From: Lachnospiraceae bacterium
GTDB lineage: Bacteria; Bacillota; Clostridia; Lachnospirales; Lachnospiraceae
Direction: 5' to 3'
DNA length: 64,000 nucleotides
Assembly: GCA_014804675.1 (NCBI GenBank)
Contig: JAAUZH010000002.1
Span: 1 to 64,000 of the forward strand
In this document: positions 1-9,532 of the stretch, piece by piece
How positions within the stretch are numbered: the first letter of the stretch is position 1
How the letters are laid out: each line of letters begins with the position of its first letter
Made by a program: the position numbers and the translations under genes
The notes under the pieces: generated by a model
Databases searched by the model: none
Seen by the model: the letters and a program-made list of their open reading frames with translations, nothing else
What the model was told of the DNA's origin: nothing

Positions 1-407
1 CACCTTTCTTCAAAGGTATAACGATACAGCCCTTTGCCAAATGGATCAAATGTACAGATAAAGATGACATAACCGGGCTTTAGGTCGTTGAAGTCGTCTC
101 CCGGCTTCAGGGATGCCACATCCATCTCTGCCTGGTGGTAACGGCTCCGCTTTGCCAGATTCTTCCGGTCATCGTTCTGTGCCTCTACGTTGTAGCTTAC
201 CTGCATTTCATCGCTGGCATAGATGTCCAGCCGGATGCTCTTGAAATCCGAGCTTACCAGAATGCTCCGTTCTGCATGTGCCTTTACTTTCGGAAGCTTC
301 GTACCAAGGATAATTTCCAGCACAAGCTGGCAGATCTCCGGATCTTCTAAGGCTGCCAAAAATAAAAATGCGTTGCTTAGGTTCAATTGCTAAAATGTTT
401 TCTTCAT
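1..407 (-). pseudogene. PD-(D/E)XK nuclease family transposase (Rpn-like), amber-interrupted, runs off the window
   Basis: Reading the minus strand from an ATG at 407, with a strong AGGAGG 10 nt upstream, gives MKKTF, then TAG at 390-392. The same frame then stays open to base 1 (about 128 codons). It encodes the typical N-terminal half of PDDEXK_2/Rpn transposases: LNLSNAFLF, an EDPEICQLVLEIILG helix, then the nuclease core SIRLDIYASDE...YNVEAQND with its Asp and E-x-Q residues. Family members are nuclease-type proteins of about 280-320 aa that promote recombination. The C-terminal half lies outside the window. The amber codon at position 6 would block normal translation, although a TTG four bases further on could restart it weakly. 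I call it a pseudogene or restarted gene; family assignment is from motif memory. Confidence 0.7.
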
Positions 408-585
408 AGGTTCCTCCTGTGTGGGAGTACAGGAAAAACTTATCTATGGATTTATATTAACTGATTTTTAGTCTATATTCAAGTGTTAAATCGAATCCTC
501 TCCATTTTTGTATATTTGATAAAATAAATTCATAGATTTTATTTAAACTAATGCAATTTCAATTTACACCCTTTGAACCACTATC

Positions 586-1371
586 TTATATCCCATCTTC
601 AAAATCCCATTCTTTCACAGGGACATATTCATAGAATTCCATCCCCAATAATTCTCCTTTCAACCATATCTCAATGCTTGAGTTTCCAATATCATTCCAC
701 TCTTTCAACAACCGAAATATTTGATGTAAATTAGCAAGATTCCTTAAATCCTCATACGTTTTGTCTTTCTTTGCTTTTATTAGCAAGGCTTCTTCTCGTA
801 TTATAGAAATATCTGCCAAATAGCTTTTTCCACAAATCAGGAAATCAACTGGATGTTCTAATTTTTGGCTTATTCCATTCACAAATGTAAGATTTTGTTC
901 ACTATATATTTCATATATTTTTTCATATAATGCATCCAAATCTTTATAATTATTAACTAACATATCAATTTTATAATTTACTAAATTATGTGCAAATAGA
1001 TTCCTAACTTTCCTAAAATTATTACAACATTTTTTGAATTCATTTAATCTCTGAAAATTCATCAAATGCTTCATTTCTTTAAGCCTGATATAGTATTTTT
1101 TACTAATCGTTTCATTATAATCTACATTTTTATATACTACCCGCTTCCATAAAATATCTTGAATATAAAGGCTGTTAACCATTTGCTCAATTATTTGTTC
1201 GTAACAAAACGCTTTAGCTATTATCGCACATAAATTATTTTCACTGGACTTTATTTCGTCTTGTAGCTCTATAACGTTTTGCAGGTTTTCAAAGCCTTCG
1301 TACATAAAAATATCCGTCATCATAAACAATAACTGCACTTCTTTCGATAAGTCTTCAACTTGCACCATCAT
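586..1371 (-). CDS. HEPN-like hypothetical protein
   Basis: A 261-aa soluble, helix-rich, Lys/Asn/Glu-rich protein with no signal peptide or membrane segment. Near residue 120 it has the segment KVRNLFAHNL, which fits the R-N-x3-H signature of HEPN ribonucleases and of the MltR/HEPN-like fold. The rest (NLHQIFRLLKEW, IWLKGELLG) is not recognised. HEPN proteins are often paired with a nucleotidyltransferase or another antitoxin; no such partner is seen here. Its upstream neighbour is a decayed cyclase-like gene and its downstream neighbour a broken transposase, so it may be a leftover of a defence or toxin module. The start is the first Met, preceded by AGGAGA. Low GC compared with the core genes suggests horizontal origin. 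Function beyond the HEPN motif is a guess. Confidence 0.5.
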   Translation of the reverse strand: MMVQVEDLSKEVQLLFMMTDIFMYEGFENLQNVIELQDEIKSSENNLCAIIAKAFCYEQIIEQMVNSLYIQDILWKRVVYKNVDYNETISKKYYIRLKEMKHLMNFQRLNEFKKCCNNFRKVRNLFAHNLVNYKIDMLVNNYKDLDALYEKIYEIYSEQNLTFVNGISQKLEHPVDFLICGKSYLADISIIREEALLIKAKKDKTYEDLRNLANLHQIFRLLKEWNDIGNSSIEIWLKGELLGMEFYEYVPVKEWDFEDGI

Positions 1372-1388
1372 CTCTCCTATGTTTTTTC

Positions 1389-1814
1389 CTAAGCATATAT
1401 TTTTTCTATGTCTGCTAAACCAAATTTACACCACTCCAGTTTTACCGATATTTTACTGCATGCTGCAATAAGCGAACCTTCTGGAATTCCTCCACGAAAC
1501 AGAATGTTGCAAGCTGCCAGTGCCAACTGCAAATAGACTAAATCTACAAGTATAAAAAATAGTCCGTCTATGTCATCTGCCAGATAAGAAATTACTGCGC
1601 TATAAGAAAACGTTGTAATTTCTACACCGTGGCTTTTCATTTCAAGTGCAAAGGATACATTCTCATTATCCAGTTTGAGCTGGAATATTCGTTTCAGGGC
1701 AGTATGAAGTTTCTCTGCAATCTTCTTCGAAGTAAGGCGGGCCCCTACCTTTGTTTTAAAGCCCAGAATGGCTACGAAGACTATAATAGTTTTTCCTATA
1801 CCCTTTTCTAAATG
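1389..1814 (-). pseudogene. degenerate nucleotidyl-cyclase-like gene
   Basis: From 1814 down to a stop at 1389 one minus frame is open but has no upstream ATG; only an internal Met at 1640 could start it. The reading VFVAILGFK ... ITTFSYSAVIS ... LQLALA...ILFRGGI...G ... FGLADIEKIYA resembles a family of bacterial class III cyclase-like proteins whose usual pattern is FIDILGF, FSDS and RGGI-x-G followed by FGPA. In this copy the two expected metal-binding Asp residues are replaced (Ala in VAILGF, Tyr in FSYS). The frame is closed by TAA just upstream at 1815-1817, and the protein ends soon after the FG motif, so the C-terminus is missing. This is a dead or non-catalytic relic. Similar proteins include effectors and cyclases of anti-phage systems, but nothing here proves that role. 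Confidence 0.5.
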
Positions 1815-1848
1815 TTAATTGTGAATCGTTTACGAATCGTATTCCGAC

Positions 1849-1871
1849 TGATGCGGCCACAGGCCGCATCA
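1849..1871. repeat. perfect 10-bp GC-rich hairpin
   Basis: TGATGCGGCC and GGCCGCATCA flank a 3-nt loop. There is no T-run on either side, so it is not a canonical intrinsic terminator. It sits between the cyclase-like pseudogene and the broken Rpn-like gene. Confidence 0.6.
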
Positions 1872-1926
1872 ATAGAATGTTTTGATACTGTATTTAGATT
1901 TTCATATAAGTTTCTTATGCAAATTT

Positions 1927-2653
1927 TTACATTTCCTTCTCGAACTGCTCCATAGAGCCTGCTCTGGCTACAAGCTTATGCCATCTTTTCAACACTTCCA
2001 AATCACATTGTGCCAAAATGACTTCCCTGACATGCTTTGGAATGTGACCATATTTCGCCAAAGCTCCATAAATATTTTCCTATTTTGTTTTGCCTTTGTC
2101 ATTTATCCCCTCATATTTACATAATTTCATTTTTATCCCATCCGTAAGTATAAAAATCTCTTTCAACGAATAGTCCTCGCACGTTTCTACAATACTTTTA
2201 TAATATTTGATAAATTCCTTTGTGCAACTACCTATATTTCCAAATCTCTTAATCTCTGTTCCAGCAGCCCGAATACTCAAGTTAAAATCTTTCACTGCAT
2301 GTATATGTTTTTGAAAATCACTATAAAATCTATCGCAGGCGATTTGGTTGAAAAATGTCCAAAGAACACTTTCCATTCTCGTCCGTACATCCGCTTCATG
2401 TTCAATTTTCAATTCCCAGCTTTCCTCTACATTCTCGCAAAAGTTCATCTAAAAATTGTCCATCAGAAACACCGTCATTTTCTAGTTTTTCTTCCGTTTG
2501 TATCAGAACCAATCCACCCCTATGCTCCTGATAATAATTTTCTTTTTCGCTATGGTCATCACTTATCATCTCTTTTACCATTTTCGATAAACTTTTCAAA
2601 TCATTTTTTTCTTTTTCTGAATATACATTCCATTCTTTTTGTTCCATAAGCAT
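1927..2653 (-). pseudogene. broken gene with Rpn/transposase-like C-terminus
   Basis: Three minus-strand pieces lie head to tail. Positions 2653-2402 encode 83 aa (MLMEQKEWNVY..., stop TGA). An overlapping frame, 2448-2080, encodes 122 aa and ends at TAG (2080-2082). Exactly the same frame then continues after that TAG to a TAA at 1927-1929 with ALAKYGHIPKHV, VILAQCDLEVLKRWHKL and SMEQFEKEM. That ending resembles the C-terminal tail of Rpn/PDDEXK transposases. The simplest reading is one gene of about 240 codons broken by a one-base frameshift near 2400-2448 and an amber mutation. Alternatively, two short overlapping genes abut a transposase scrap. The 122-aa middle part is not recognised. 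No confident function. Confidence 0.45.
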
Positions 2654-2731
2654 TGTCCTCTAACATTCCTTAAACTTGTTCATACCATGTATATTTTCTT
2701 TACTTCTCAATATTTTAACACTAGTCAGCAA

Positions 2732-2838
2732 CCACCAGTGCAACTGGTGGTTTGCTATTAGCCCTCTAAAGGGCTATATTACTGCTCGCCCCAAAGGGCG
2801 GTGTCGCAAGCATTGTTACTGGTCCGCTTATAAAGCGG
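2732..2838. repeat. four consecutive short hairpins at the IS200 3' side
   Basis: The stems are CCACCAGT/ACTGGTGG (2732-2750), AGCCCT/AGGGCT (2760-2775), CGCCC/GGGCG (2787-2800) and CCGCTT/AAGCGG (2824-2838). The last overlaps the end of tnpA. In IS200-like elements such hairpins serve as transposase recognition structures or as transcription barriers. Confidence 0.7.
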
Positions 2839-3256
2839 TACTTCTTGAATCTTCTTTTCTTGATTCCTCTGCTTGCTCTTTTATATATTTCTGTACTGCT
2901 TCATCAGTGATATTACCAATTGTTTCCACGTAATATCCCCTTGCCCAAAACGCTTTATCCCACTTACTCTGCAATTCTGGATGCCTGTCATAAATCATCA
3001 GCGTACTTTTCCCTTTTAGGTATCCCATAAAATTAGATATGCTGAGTTTTGGCGGAATTGCCACGCTCAGGTGTACATGGTCTGTGCATACTGCACCTGC
3101 AATAATATCCACATTTTTGTACTTACACAATGTGCTGAGAATCTCCCTTACGTCTTCTCTAATTTTTCCATACAATACCTTCTTCCGATACTTTGGAATG
3201 AAAACTATATGATACTGGCATTTCCAACGAGTATGTGATAAACTTCTATTGTCCAT
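2828..3256 (-). CDS. tnpA: IS200/IS605-family transposase (Y1 HUH)
   Basis: A 142-aa protein, close to the usual length for TnpA of the IS200 group. It shows the expected order: a YHIVFIPKYR strand, the HUH metal motif (DHVHL around residue 80), a SNFMGYLKGK segment, and the catalytic Tyr region ARGYYVETIG followed by the helix AVQKYIKEQ. It nicks and rejoins single-stranded element ends through a 5'-phosphotyrosine. The start ATG at 3256 has AGGAGG spaced 6 nt upstream. The gene appears intact, so the copy may be active. Confidence 0.93.
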   Translation of the reverse strand: MDNRSLSHTRWKCQYHIVFIPKYRKKVLYGKIREDVREILSTLCKYKNVDIIAGAVCTDHVHLSVAIPPKLSISNFMGYLKGKSTLMIYDRHPELQSKWDKAFWARGYYVETIGNITDEAVQKYIKEQAEESRKEDSRSTAL

Positions 3257-3446
3257 TTGGACCTCCTATGTTTGAAATTTGGCTTGCGACACCAATTTCA
3301 TTGTAGCATAGGAGGATTTTCATTTATATCCTCATCGATTCCAACTACCCTATTCTCCCCAGCATAGCTGGGGGATTGGACTTTTCATTTAACAAATTCA
3401 CTCCAATAATCAATACAAAAAACTACCTATAAAATATGAATAACAG

Positions 3447-4436
3447 CTAATTCTCAATTCTATTCAACACCTCATATTTTTTCTCATCTGCCAATTCCAC
3501 CCTGACTTCCACAAAGTCTCCTATTTTTTCTAAAAAGTTAATATACTGTATTTTCTGATATTGCATTATCTCTTGTCCATTTTTCACTTGGCAGATAAGC
3601 TTTTTGGCTTCATGGATATTATCTACGGAAATTACTTCTGCCAAAACAATCTTACTATCTGGGATAGAAATGTCTTCTTTTTCCTCTAGTTTTTTTGCCA
3701 ATTGCACAATAGCAAGAATAAACAGAACTATGTATACTATGCTTTTAAATGCAAGTTCTACATCTCTACATATTATTATTGCTGCAGCCATGAATAAACT
3801 GTATACCAACGACAACATACTAAAGAAAGCAATAAGTCCCTTTCGCCATTCATTTTCATCTACCTTCATCCCTCCTGTATCCTTCTTCCACATGAAATTT
3901 CTTATCCCAATCATCTGTTTTAAAAATACATAAGAAAGTATGGCAACCAAAATATAAATCAGATACATCTTTGCTAACCTAAAATCATGTTGAATACATC
4001 CAACCATAAGACTAATCAGTGCTATTACCTGTAAGATTGCATAAATGCAAATGTAATAATTACATAAAGCAGTCCCTCTTTCATTTATTCCATTATGATG
4101 CCTATTTCCAATATAGCAATTACATTTTTCATATCTTGCAGCCACCTTTCCACTTACTGCTAACACTATTTTTCTATCAAACTGGTCGTCCACACTTCTG
4201 GATATTTTTCCTATATACTCCTGATTCCCTATAGAATAACTGACTATCGTATAATGTTCCAGCGCAGCTCTTGAGCCAAATGCAAATTTGCATTTTCCAA
4301 ACCCTTCTATACGTGCTGTTCGCATTTCACCTCTAAACCATGGCTGTCTGGCAAATAGGAATTCCTGATAATAGGTTAGAACCATGAAATGTGCAACATA
4401 TATAAAGAGAATAAGCAGATAACTGTATTTGTCCAT
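3447..4436 (-). CDS. membrane-anchored candidate immunity protein for RHS tip C
   Basis: A 329-aa protein with an N-terminal membrane helix (residues 5-25), a soluble segment (YYQEFLFARQ ... GKISRSVDD ... RYEKCNCYIGN), two helices around 130-180, two more around 205-255, and a soluble C-terminal beta-rich part. Its first 120 residues match the 175-aa protein at 7237-7764 position by position (YYxEfxFAR, FGKxK, ReiYSIVxY-like, RYxKCxxYxxN), so the two are paralogues. It starts 41 nt after the stop of RHS tip C with AAAGGAG upstream. Position after a polymorphic RHS tip and membrane topology fit an immunity protein against a membrane-acting toxin. That role is inferred; it could also be a DUF3592-like protein of other function. 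Confidence 0.6.
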   Translation of the reverse strand: MDKYSYLLILFIYVAHFMVLTYYQEFLFARQPWFRGEMRTARIEGFGKCKFAFGSRAALEHYTIVSYSIGNQEYIGKISRSVDDQFDRKIVLAVSGKVAARYEKCNCYIGNRHHNGINERGTALCNYYICIYAILQVIALISLMVGCIQHDFRLAKMYLIYILVAILSYVFLKQMIGIRNFMWKKDTGGMKVDENEWRKGLIAFFSMLSLVYSLFMAAAIIICRDVELAFKSIVYIVLFILAIVQLAKKLEEKEDISIPDSKIVLAEVISVDNIHEAKKLICQVKNGQEIMQYQKIQYINFLEKIGDFVEVRVELADEKKYEVLNRIEN

Positions 4437-4476
4437 TTCAATCTCCTTTATTGTTTTATTTGCTTTATCATTTCTT

Positions 4477-7252
4477 TTATTGCTTTATCATTTCTTTTAT
4501 TACGTTATAAACTTTCTTTTTCACAAACTCAAATGTAGAAATGCCCACAGAGGTATTGTTGTTTATTATTGCTATCTCTTCACTCAATATTCCAAATCCA
4601 CCTGCTGAGGCTATCATACCCACACCAAAAAAAGCTAGATTAGTTACTATACTTTTCATCCCCTCATCTACCACTTTACCATCAAATCCCGATGTGACAA
4701 AATCGTTGAGATAAACTCCCGCATCAAAGAAAATTGCAGCTTCTCCAATAAAAAATCCTGCCTGTGGGAAAAAACCACTAATAGCGCCACCCGCTATAGA
4801 TGCCATTGTTGCAAAATCATGCAAGTCCTCCGTCAATAACGGTTCTAACCCAAACGGATCAAAATAGCTAACCGGATTTCCTTCCACATACGCATACCGG
4901 TTCAAGCTTTGGCTCTCTGCGATACTTCCAGTTACCACATCCTGATTGATAAACCGCTTGATGGACACATTATAGTACCTTGCCCGCATATAATACAGCC
5001 CGTTATCATCTGAAGCAACTCCATACTGCCCGTTGAACAGGAACATGACCTGTCCATAGCTTCCCTGTGTCAACTCTCCATATGGATTATAGGCATATGT
5101 ATATTTCACGTTTCCTTTTTCATCCGTTACTGCATTGGTACTTCCTACATTATTGAAATGATAGGTCAGATATCCTTCCTGTTCATTTTCCTGTGCTGAT
5201 AGCCCATTGCCATAGTAGAAATAAGTAGTCTGAATTACTGTTTTATCAGTCGCATCTTCCATGCCGCTTCCTGTAACTGTATTCCCCGACTTCTTCTCAA
5301 CTGCCATCAACACCCTGCTAAGCTCTTCTACAGAATCCACTACATATTCTGTCCTTAATTCTTCTTTCGTTCCTGCGTTCTTAATGACTGCTGTCCGGTT
5401 ATCTTCAGCATCATACTCATATTTCGTATTTCCTGCCTGCACCAGCCGGTTGCGGCAGTCATAGGTGAAGCTGGTCAGCACTCCGTTAAGAGGACCGTAT
5501 ATCATATTTCCCTCTTTATCATACTTCACTTCTTTTCCATTGTATTTAATCAAACGGTTGGTCTTGTCATACTCCATGCTGGTATTGGAAATATCGCTGC
5601 TGTTCTGCAGCTCTCCCGTCTGACTGGACTTTACTGCCGTGATATTCCCGCTTACGTCATATGCGTATTCCTGACTGTTGATGACCTGGCTTCCCTTTTT
5701 GTCAAGAATGGTTAAAAGCTGTCCTGCTTCATCATATGTCCTTGTCTCCTCTGTGCCGTTTGGACGGGTGGTTTTTACCAGCCTTGAGTTTTTGTCATAC
5801 TCATAGATAGTAACCCTGCCTTCCCAGTCCGTTACTGTTTCTACGTTACCATTCTTATCATATGTATAAGTAACCTGCTTCCCATTCGGATAGATGAGTG
5901 CTGTCAAATTCCCAAACTCATCATACCCATAACGGATGGTATTCCCTCTGGCATCCGTATAGGATGTCACTCTGTTCAAGGCATCGTATTCCCTTATGAT
6001 CGTTCCTTTTGAATCTGTTACAGTCAGTACATTTCCATTCTTATCATATGTATAGCTGACAGTCCCCAGCTGATCAGTAAAGCTTGTGAGCCTGCCTGCT
6101 TTGTCATAGGCATATTCCGTCACCTGCCCCTTGGAATTGGTCTTCTTTACCACCTGTCCATTGGCATTGTATTTCATAGGTATGCTTGTATTCACTTCCT
6201 ATGCTCTCGCTGGTAATCTGATTATTCAGGTCGTAGGTGTATTTTGTCACGCCGCCGTTGGGATTGGTGAAGCTCTCCACATTTCCCATGGCATCATATT
6301 CTGCTGTCACCCTGCCTCCAAGGGCATCCGTGGAGGAGCTTAGGAGCTGTCTGCCTACATAGGAATAAGTAGTTGCGCTTCCTGTTCCCTTATTCAGCAT
6401 CTTTACCAGATTGCCCAGGGAATCGTAGGACATTACAGTTTCATTTCCTTTAACATCCTTCATGGAAGTCTGGTTATAGACTTTGTCATAGCTGTAGCTT
6501 TCCACTGCCGTTCCATAGGCATCATAAATTGCCTTTAGGTTCCCAACCTTGTCATAGTCCATCCGGTAGGAATTCCCTTCTCCATCTGTAATAGATGTCA
6601 CGTTCCCGAGGTGGTCATAGGCATAGGTAAAGATGATATCACTGTTGCCATTTTCACCCTTCCTTGTGACTTTTACGATTTCATTGTTGCCGTTGTATTC
6701 ATATTCTGTTACATGTCCTAAGGCATCTGTCATACAGATGCAGTTGCCCATGCCATCATAGGCATACCGGGTGGTATTCCCTTTGGCATCCGTGATAGCC
6801 ACTGCCTGCCGGTACTGGTTATAGGTGATGGTGACGGTCTCTCCTTCCGGATTAGTGACGGTAGCCGCATTTCCTGCCTCGTCATAGCCATAGGATGTAG
6901 TATTTCCCATCTTATCTGTAATTCCGGTCACCCTTCCAGCTCCATCATAGCTATAGGTAATGGTATTCCCCATGGCATCTGTCTCACTTTTCAAAAGCCC
7001 GTTTTCGTAATAGCGGTACGTAATCTGTCCGCCGTTTGCCAGTGTTGTTCCTGTCAGCTGGCTTCCGCTGTTGAAGCTTTGTACCATAGTGGATTTCAGG
7101 GCATCCTTTAAGGTCAGCAGGTTCTCGGCTGTGTCATAGGCTGCCTCTATGGTGGTGGCGCCGTCCTGATAGATTCCTTCCACAATAGAATCCATAGTAT
7201 TTTTGTTTGCAAAGGTAGCGTAGATAAAGAAGTGTATTATTTCAACTGCCAT
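4477..7252 (-). pseudogene. orphan RHS core plus tip C, frameshifted
   Basis: Minus-strand YD-repeat sequence in two frames: 7252-6104 (382 aa) and 6195-4477 (572 aa). It parallels the intact RHS gene, copying about 2.3 kb of its core from TTIEAAYDTA onward to the DPFGLE boundary, with many substitutions. The break comes from one extra T near 6172-6174, where the intact gene reads GTATTCATA. At the 5' side homology stops near 7175 and runs into the end of the preceding immunity gene. An ATG at 7252 overlaps that gene by 16 nt without a ribosome site. The 121-aa tip begins PLLTEDLHDF, has a hydrophobic hairpin at tip residues 12-50 and ends in a Lys-rich helix. It is homologous to tip B. It is probably a silent tip donor, not an expressed protein. 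Confidence 0.8.
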
Positions 7253-7764
7253 ATACTATTTCTGAGTTGAATACTCCAAGGCATAAGCAAATAATGAATG
7301 CACATCAATGTAATTAAAATTAGGCATACTTCTTTCATTCCTCCAAACCAAATATCTATTACAATTAATGAAATCAAAACAAATGCACAAAACATGCCTC
7401 TCCTCTTCCCATTATATTCATATTCATATTCATGTTCATTATATATTCTGCACTTTTTATATCTGACAGCACAATTATTCTTCCTATTTACTGCTATTAT
7501 AATCGAATTCCCAATTGTATCTTCTATATCCCTTAATATTTTTGCTGTATACATTTCAGTGCCCAGCCTATAGTCTACAATGCTATAAAACTCCCTAGCT
7601 GCTTTTGCATTATAATGTATTTTAGATTTACCGAAGCTCCTTATCTTTCCTGTAACCAAATTAGTTTGAAAAAATATATGCCTTGCAAATATATATTCCT
7701 CATAATAACTCATCGTCGCTAAATATAGTATAAAATAAGTAAATATTTTTAAATATATATTCAT
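7237..7764 (-). CDS. membrane-anchored candidate immunity protein for RHS tip B
   Basis: 175 aa when started at the ATG at 7764, which has AGGAGG 7 nt upstream; an in-frame ATG at 7824 lacks one. It has an N-terminal helix (MNIYLKIFTYFILYLA), a soluble domain with YYEEYIFAR, FGKSKIHY and RYKKCRIYN, then two more membrane helices near the C-terminus. It is a shorter paralogue of the 3447-4436 protein and lacks that protein's last about 150 residues. It follows RHS tip B by 40 nt, the same spacing as in unit C. Repeated tip/membrane-protein pairing supports an immunity role. This is inference; no known immunity family was recognised with certainty. Confidence 0.6.
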   Translation of the reverse strand: MNIYLKIFTYFILYLATMSYYEEYIFARHIFFQTNLVTGKIRSFGKSKIHYNAKAAREFYSIVDYRLGTEMYTAKILRDIEDTIGNSIIIAVNRKNNCAVRYKKCRIYNEHEYEYEYNGKRRGMFCAFVLISLIVIDIWFGGMKEVCLILITLMCIHYLLMPWSIQLRNSIWQLK

Positions 7765-7804
7765 GTGAAATCCTCCTAAATTAAAACAAAATGCGTAATA
7801 TATC

Positions 7805-8830
7805 TTATTTCTTACTTTTTCCACTTTCTCTGTCTTCTTTTATTATCTGTTGCATTTTATCAATGCAGTATGAAATTATTGATGTCCACGTTGCCATGTC
7901 TCCTACACTCGCATTTATGGCTGCTTCAAACTTATGCGCATAGGACATAAATCCAATTCCTAAATAGTATCCATTATAAATCAGATTACAAATTGCATTA
8001 CAAATAACACCAAGGTCATATCCGGATGTTACAATATCATTAATATAAACTCCTAAGTCAAAAAAATATGCCGCTATACCAATCAATAGTCCCAAAGTTG
8101 GTTCAAAAAAGCTCACTATACTTCCTATAAAAGACATGGTAGCTGCAAAATCATGCAATCCATCCGTCAGCAACGGTTCCAACCCAAATGGATCTAAATA
8201 ACTAACTGGATTCCCTTCCACATACGCATACCTGTTCAAACTCTGGCTTTCTGCTATGCTTCCAGTCACCACATCCTGATTGATGAACCGCTTGATGGAC
8301 ACATTATAGTACCTTGCCCGCATGTAATACAGCCCATTGTCATCTGAAGTAACTCCATACTGTCCATTGAACAGGAACAGGAACATGACCTGTGCATAAC
8401 TTCCTTTCGTCAGCTCTCCGTATGGATTGTAGGCATATATATATTTCACCACTCCTTTTTCATCCGTCACTGCGTTGGTGCTTCCTACGTTGTTGAAATG
8501 GTAGGTCAGGTAGCCTTCCTTTTCATTTTCCTGTTCTGATAGTCCGTTTCCATAGTAGAAGTAGGTGAAGTAGGTGGTCTGTGCTGCCGAATCGCCCGCT
8601 TTGTTTTTTTCCGGCTTCTTCTCCACAGCCATCAGTACCTTGCTAAGTTCTTCCACGGAATCCACCACATATTCTGTCTGCACTTCCCCGTGGTTCCTGC
8701 ATTTTTAATGACTACACTACTGTCCGGTTGTCCTCCGCATCATACTCATATTTGGTAGTCCCCGCCTGTACCAGCCGATTGCTCTTTTCGTACTCCATAT
8801 TGGTATTTGTAATGTCGCAGTAATCCTGCC
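7805..8830 (-). pseudogene. orphan RHS fragment plus tip B
   Basis: The last part (8683-7805, 292 aa) reads the end of the RHS core (EYVVDSVEELS ... RARYYN ... NRYAYVEGNPVSYLDPFGLE) and a 123-aa tip starting PLLTDGLHDF. Tip B has hydrophobic stretches (SFIGSIVSFF, LGLLIGIAAYFFDLGVYI) and a charged C-terminus. Upstream of 8683 the core continues only about 150 nt with frame breaks, including an in-frame TAG after NRTVV. It joins MEYEKSNRL directly to VQAGTTKYEYD, skipping the segment that lies between two NRL motifs in the intact gene. No start codon or ribosome site is evident, so this is a silent tip cassette. A 6-nt duplication gives FLFLF instead of FLF. Confidence 0.78.
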
Positions 8831-8929
8831 TTCTCAGTCTGTTGCGTTACACACATAGCCGTAGAACCCCTCGCCAGTCCCACAACTATTTATTGCCTCT
8901 TCGTCAAAAATATAATCTCCCAGTTTTCC

Positions 8930-9532
8930 TTATCTAAAAAGTAAATAAAGCACATATTCCAAAATCAGTATAATTAAAATCCCCTTACTATACTTCTCAT
9001 TTGCATAAAGATTCTTTTGTATCTCTTCTATTTCATTTACCATCATATAATAATCCTTATAATTATTTGGATTGACTAATACATTTACATACCTTTCCTG
9101 TCTAATGCTTTCCGCACTACAAAGAAAAGTGGTTGCTATATCCGCATAATCCCTACAAAACACAAAGCGATTACCTTCTTCATCAACATATGTACTCTGT
9201 ATTCTTATTGCAGATAGATCGTCACCCATAAAAGTTTTATAAGTTCCTTTTTCATCAATCTTTGTTTTTAATACGACTCCTATTTTAGAGAGACGGTTAA
9301 ATTTATAATCCGAAAAACGAAATATTGTCACTAACCCAAATGCAACCAATAGTTCTGCGCAAATAAAAAGAAATTTTATTAAAACTTCATCCATCCTTGC
9401 AATAATAAGAAAAAGTATATTAATAGCTTCTATAAAAAAGAATATATATTGAAACGTATAACTTTTTAACAACGTAATCTTTTCATAGTTATTTTCTGTT
9501 GCACTTTGATAATTATATTTGTTTAATTGCAT
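8930..9532 (-). CDS. membrane-anchored candidate immunity protein for RHS tip A
   Basis: A 200-aa protein with two adjacent membrane helices (about residues 25-75: YTFQYIFFFIEAINILFLII, LIKFLFICAELLVAFGLVTI), a soluble middle domain (IGVVLKTKIDEKGTYK ... FVFCRDYADI ... YVNVLVNPNNYKDY), and one helix at the C-terminus (GILIILILEYVLYLLF). Its ATG overlaps the stop of the intact RHS gene by 10 nt, with AGGAGG within that gene's last codons, so translation is probably coupled. It is not obviously homologous to the other two candidates except for general layout, matching the divergence of tip A from tips B and C. Immunity function is inferred from position and topology. Confidence 0.6.
   Translation of the reverse strand: MQLNKYNYQSATENNYEKITLLKSYTFQYIFFFIEAINILFLIIARMDEVLIKFLFICAELLVAFGLVTIFRFSDYKFNRLSKIGVVLKTKIDEKGTYKTFMGDDLSAIRIQSTYVDEEGNRFVFCRDYADIATTFLCSAESIRQERYVNVLVNPNNYKDYYMMVNEIEEIQKNLYANEKYSKGILIILILEYVLYLLFR

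Larger units (their letters stand above)
2705..3390 (-). mobile_element. IS200/IS605-family element (TnpA only)
   Basis: The element consists of a single Y1 transposase gene (2828-3256) bracketed by short hairpins. One (CCCCAGC/GCTGGGG, 3357-3373) lies on the 5' side of tnpA. A series of four lies on the 3' side (2732-2838). IS200-type elements carry subterminal hairpins recognised as single strands and have no terminal inverted repeats or target duplication, so the exact ends cannot be read; the limits given are approximate. No tnpB/IscB-like gene is present. The element sits between the decayed strip and the end of the RHS operon. Confidence 0.75.
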
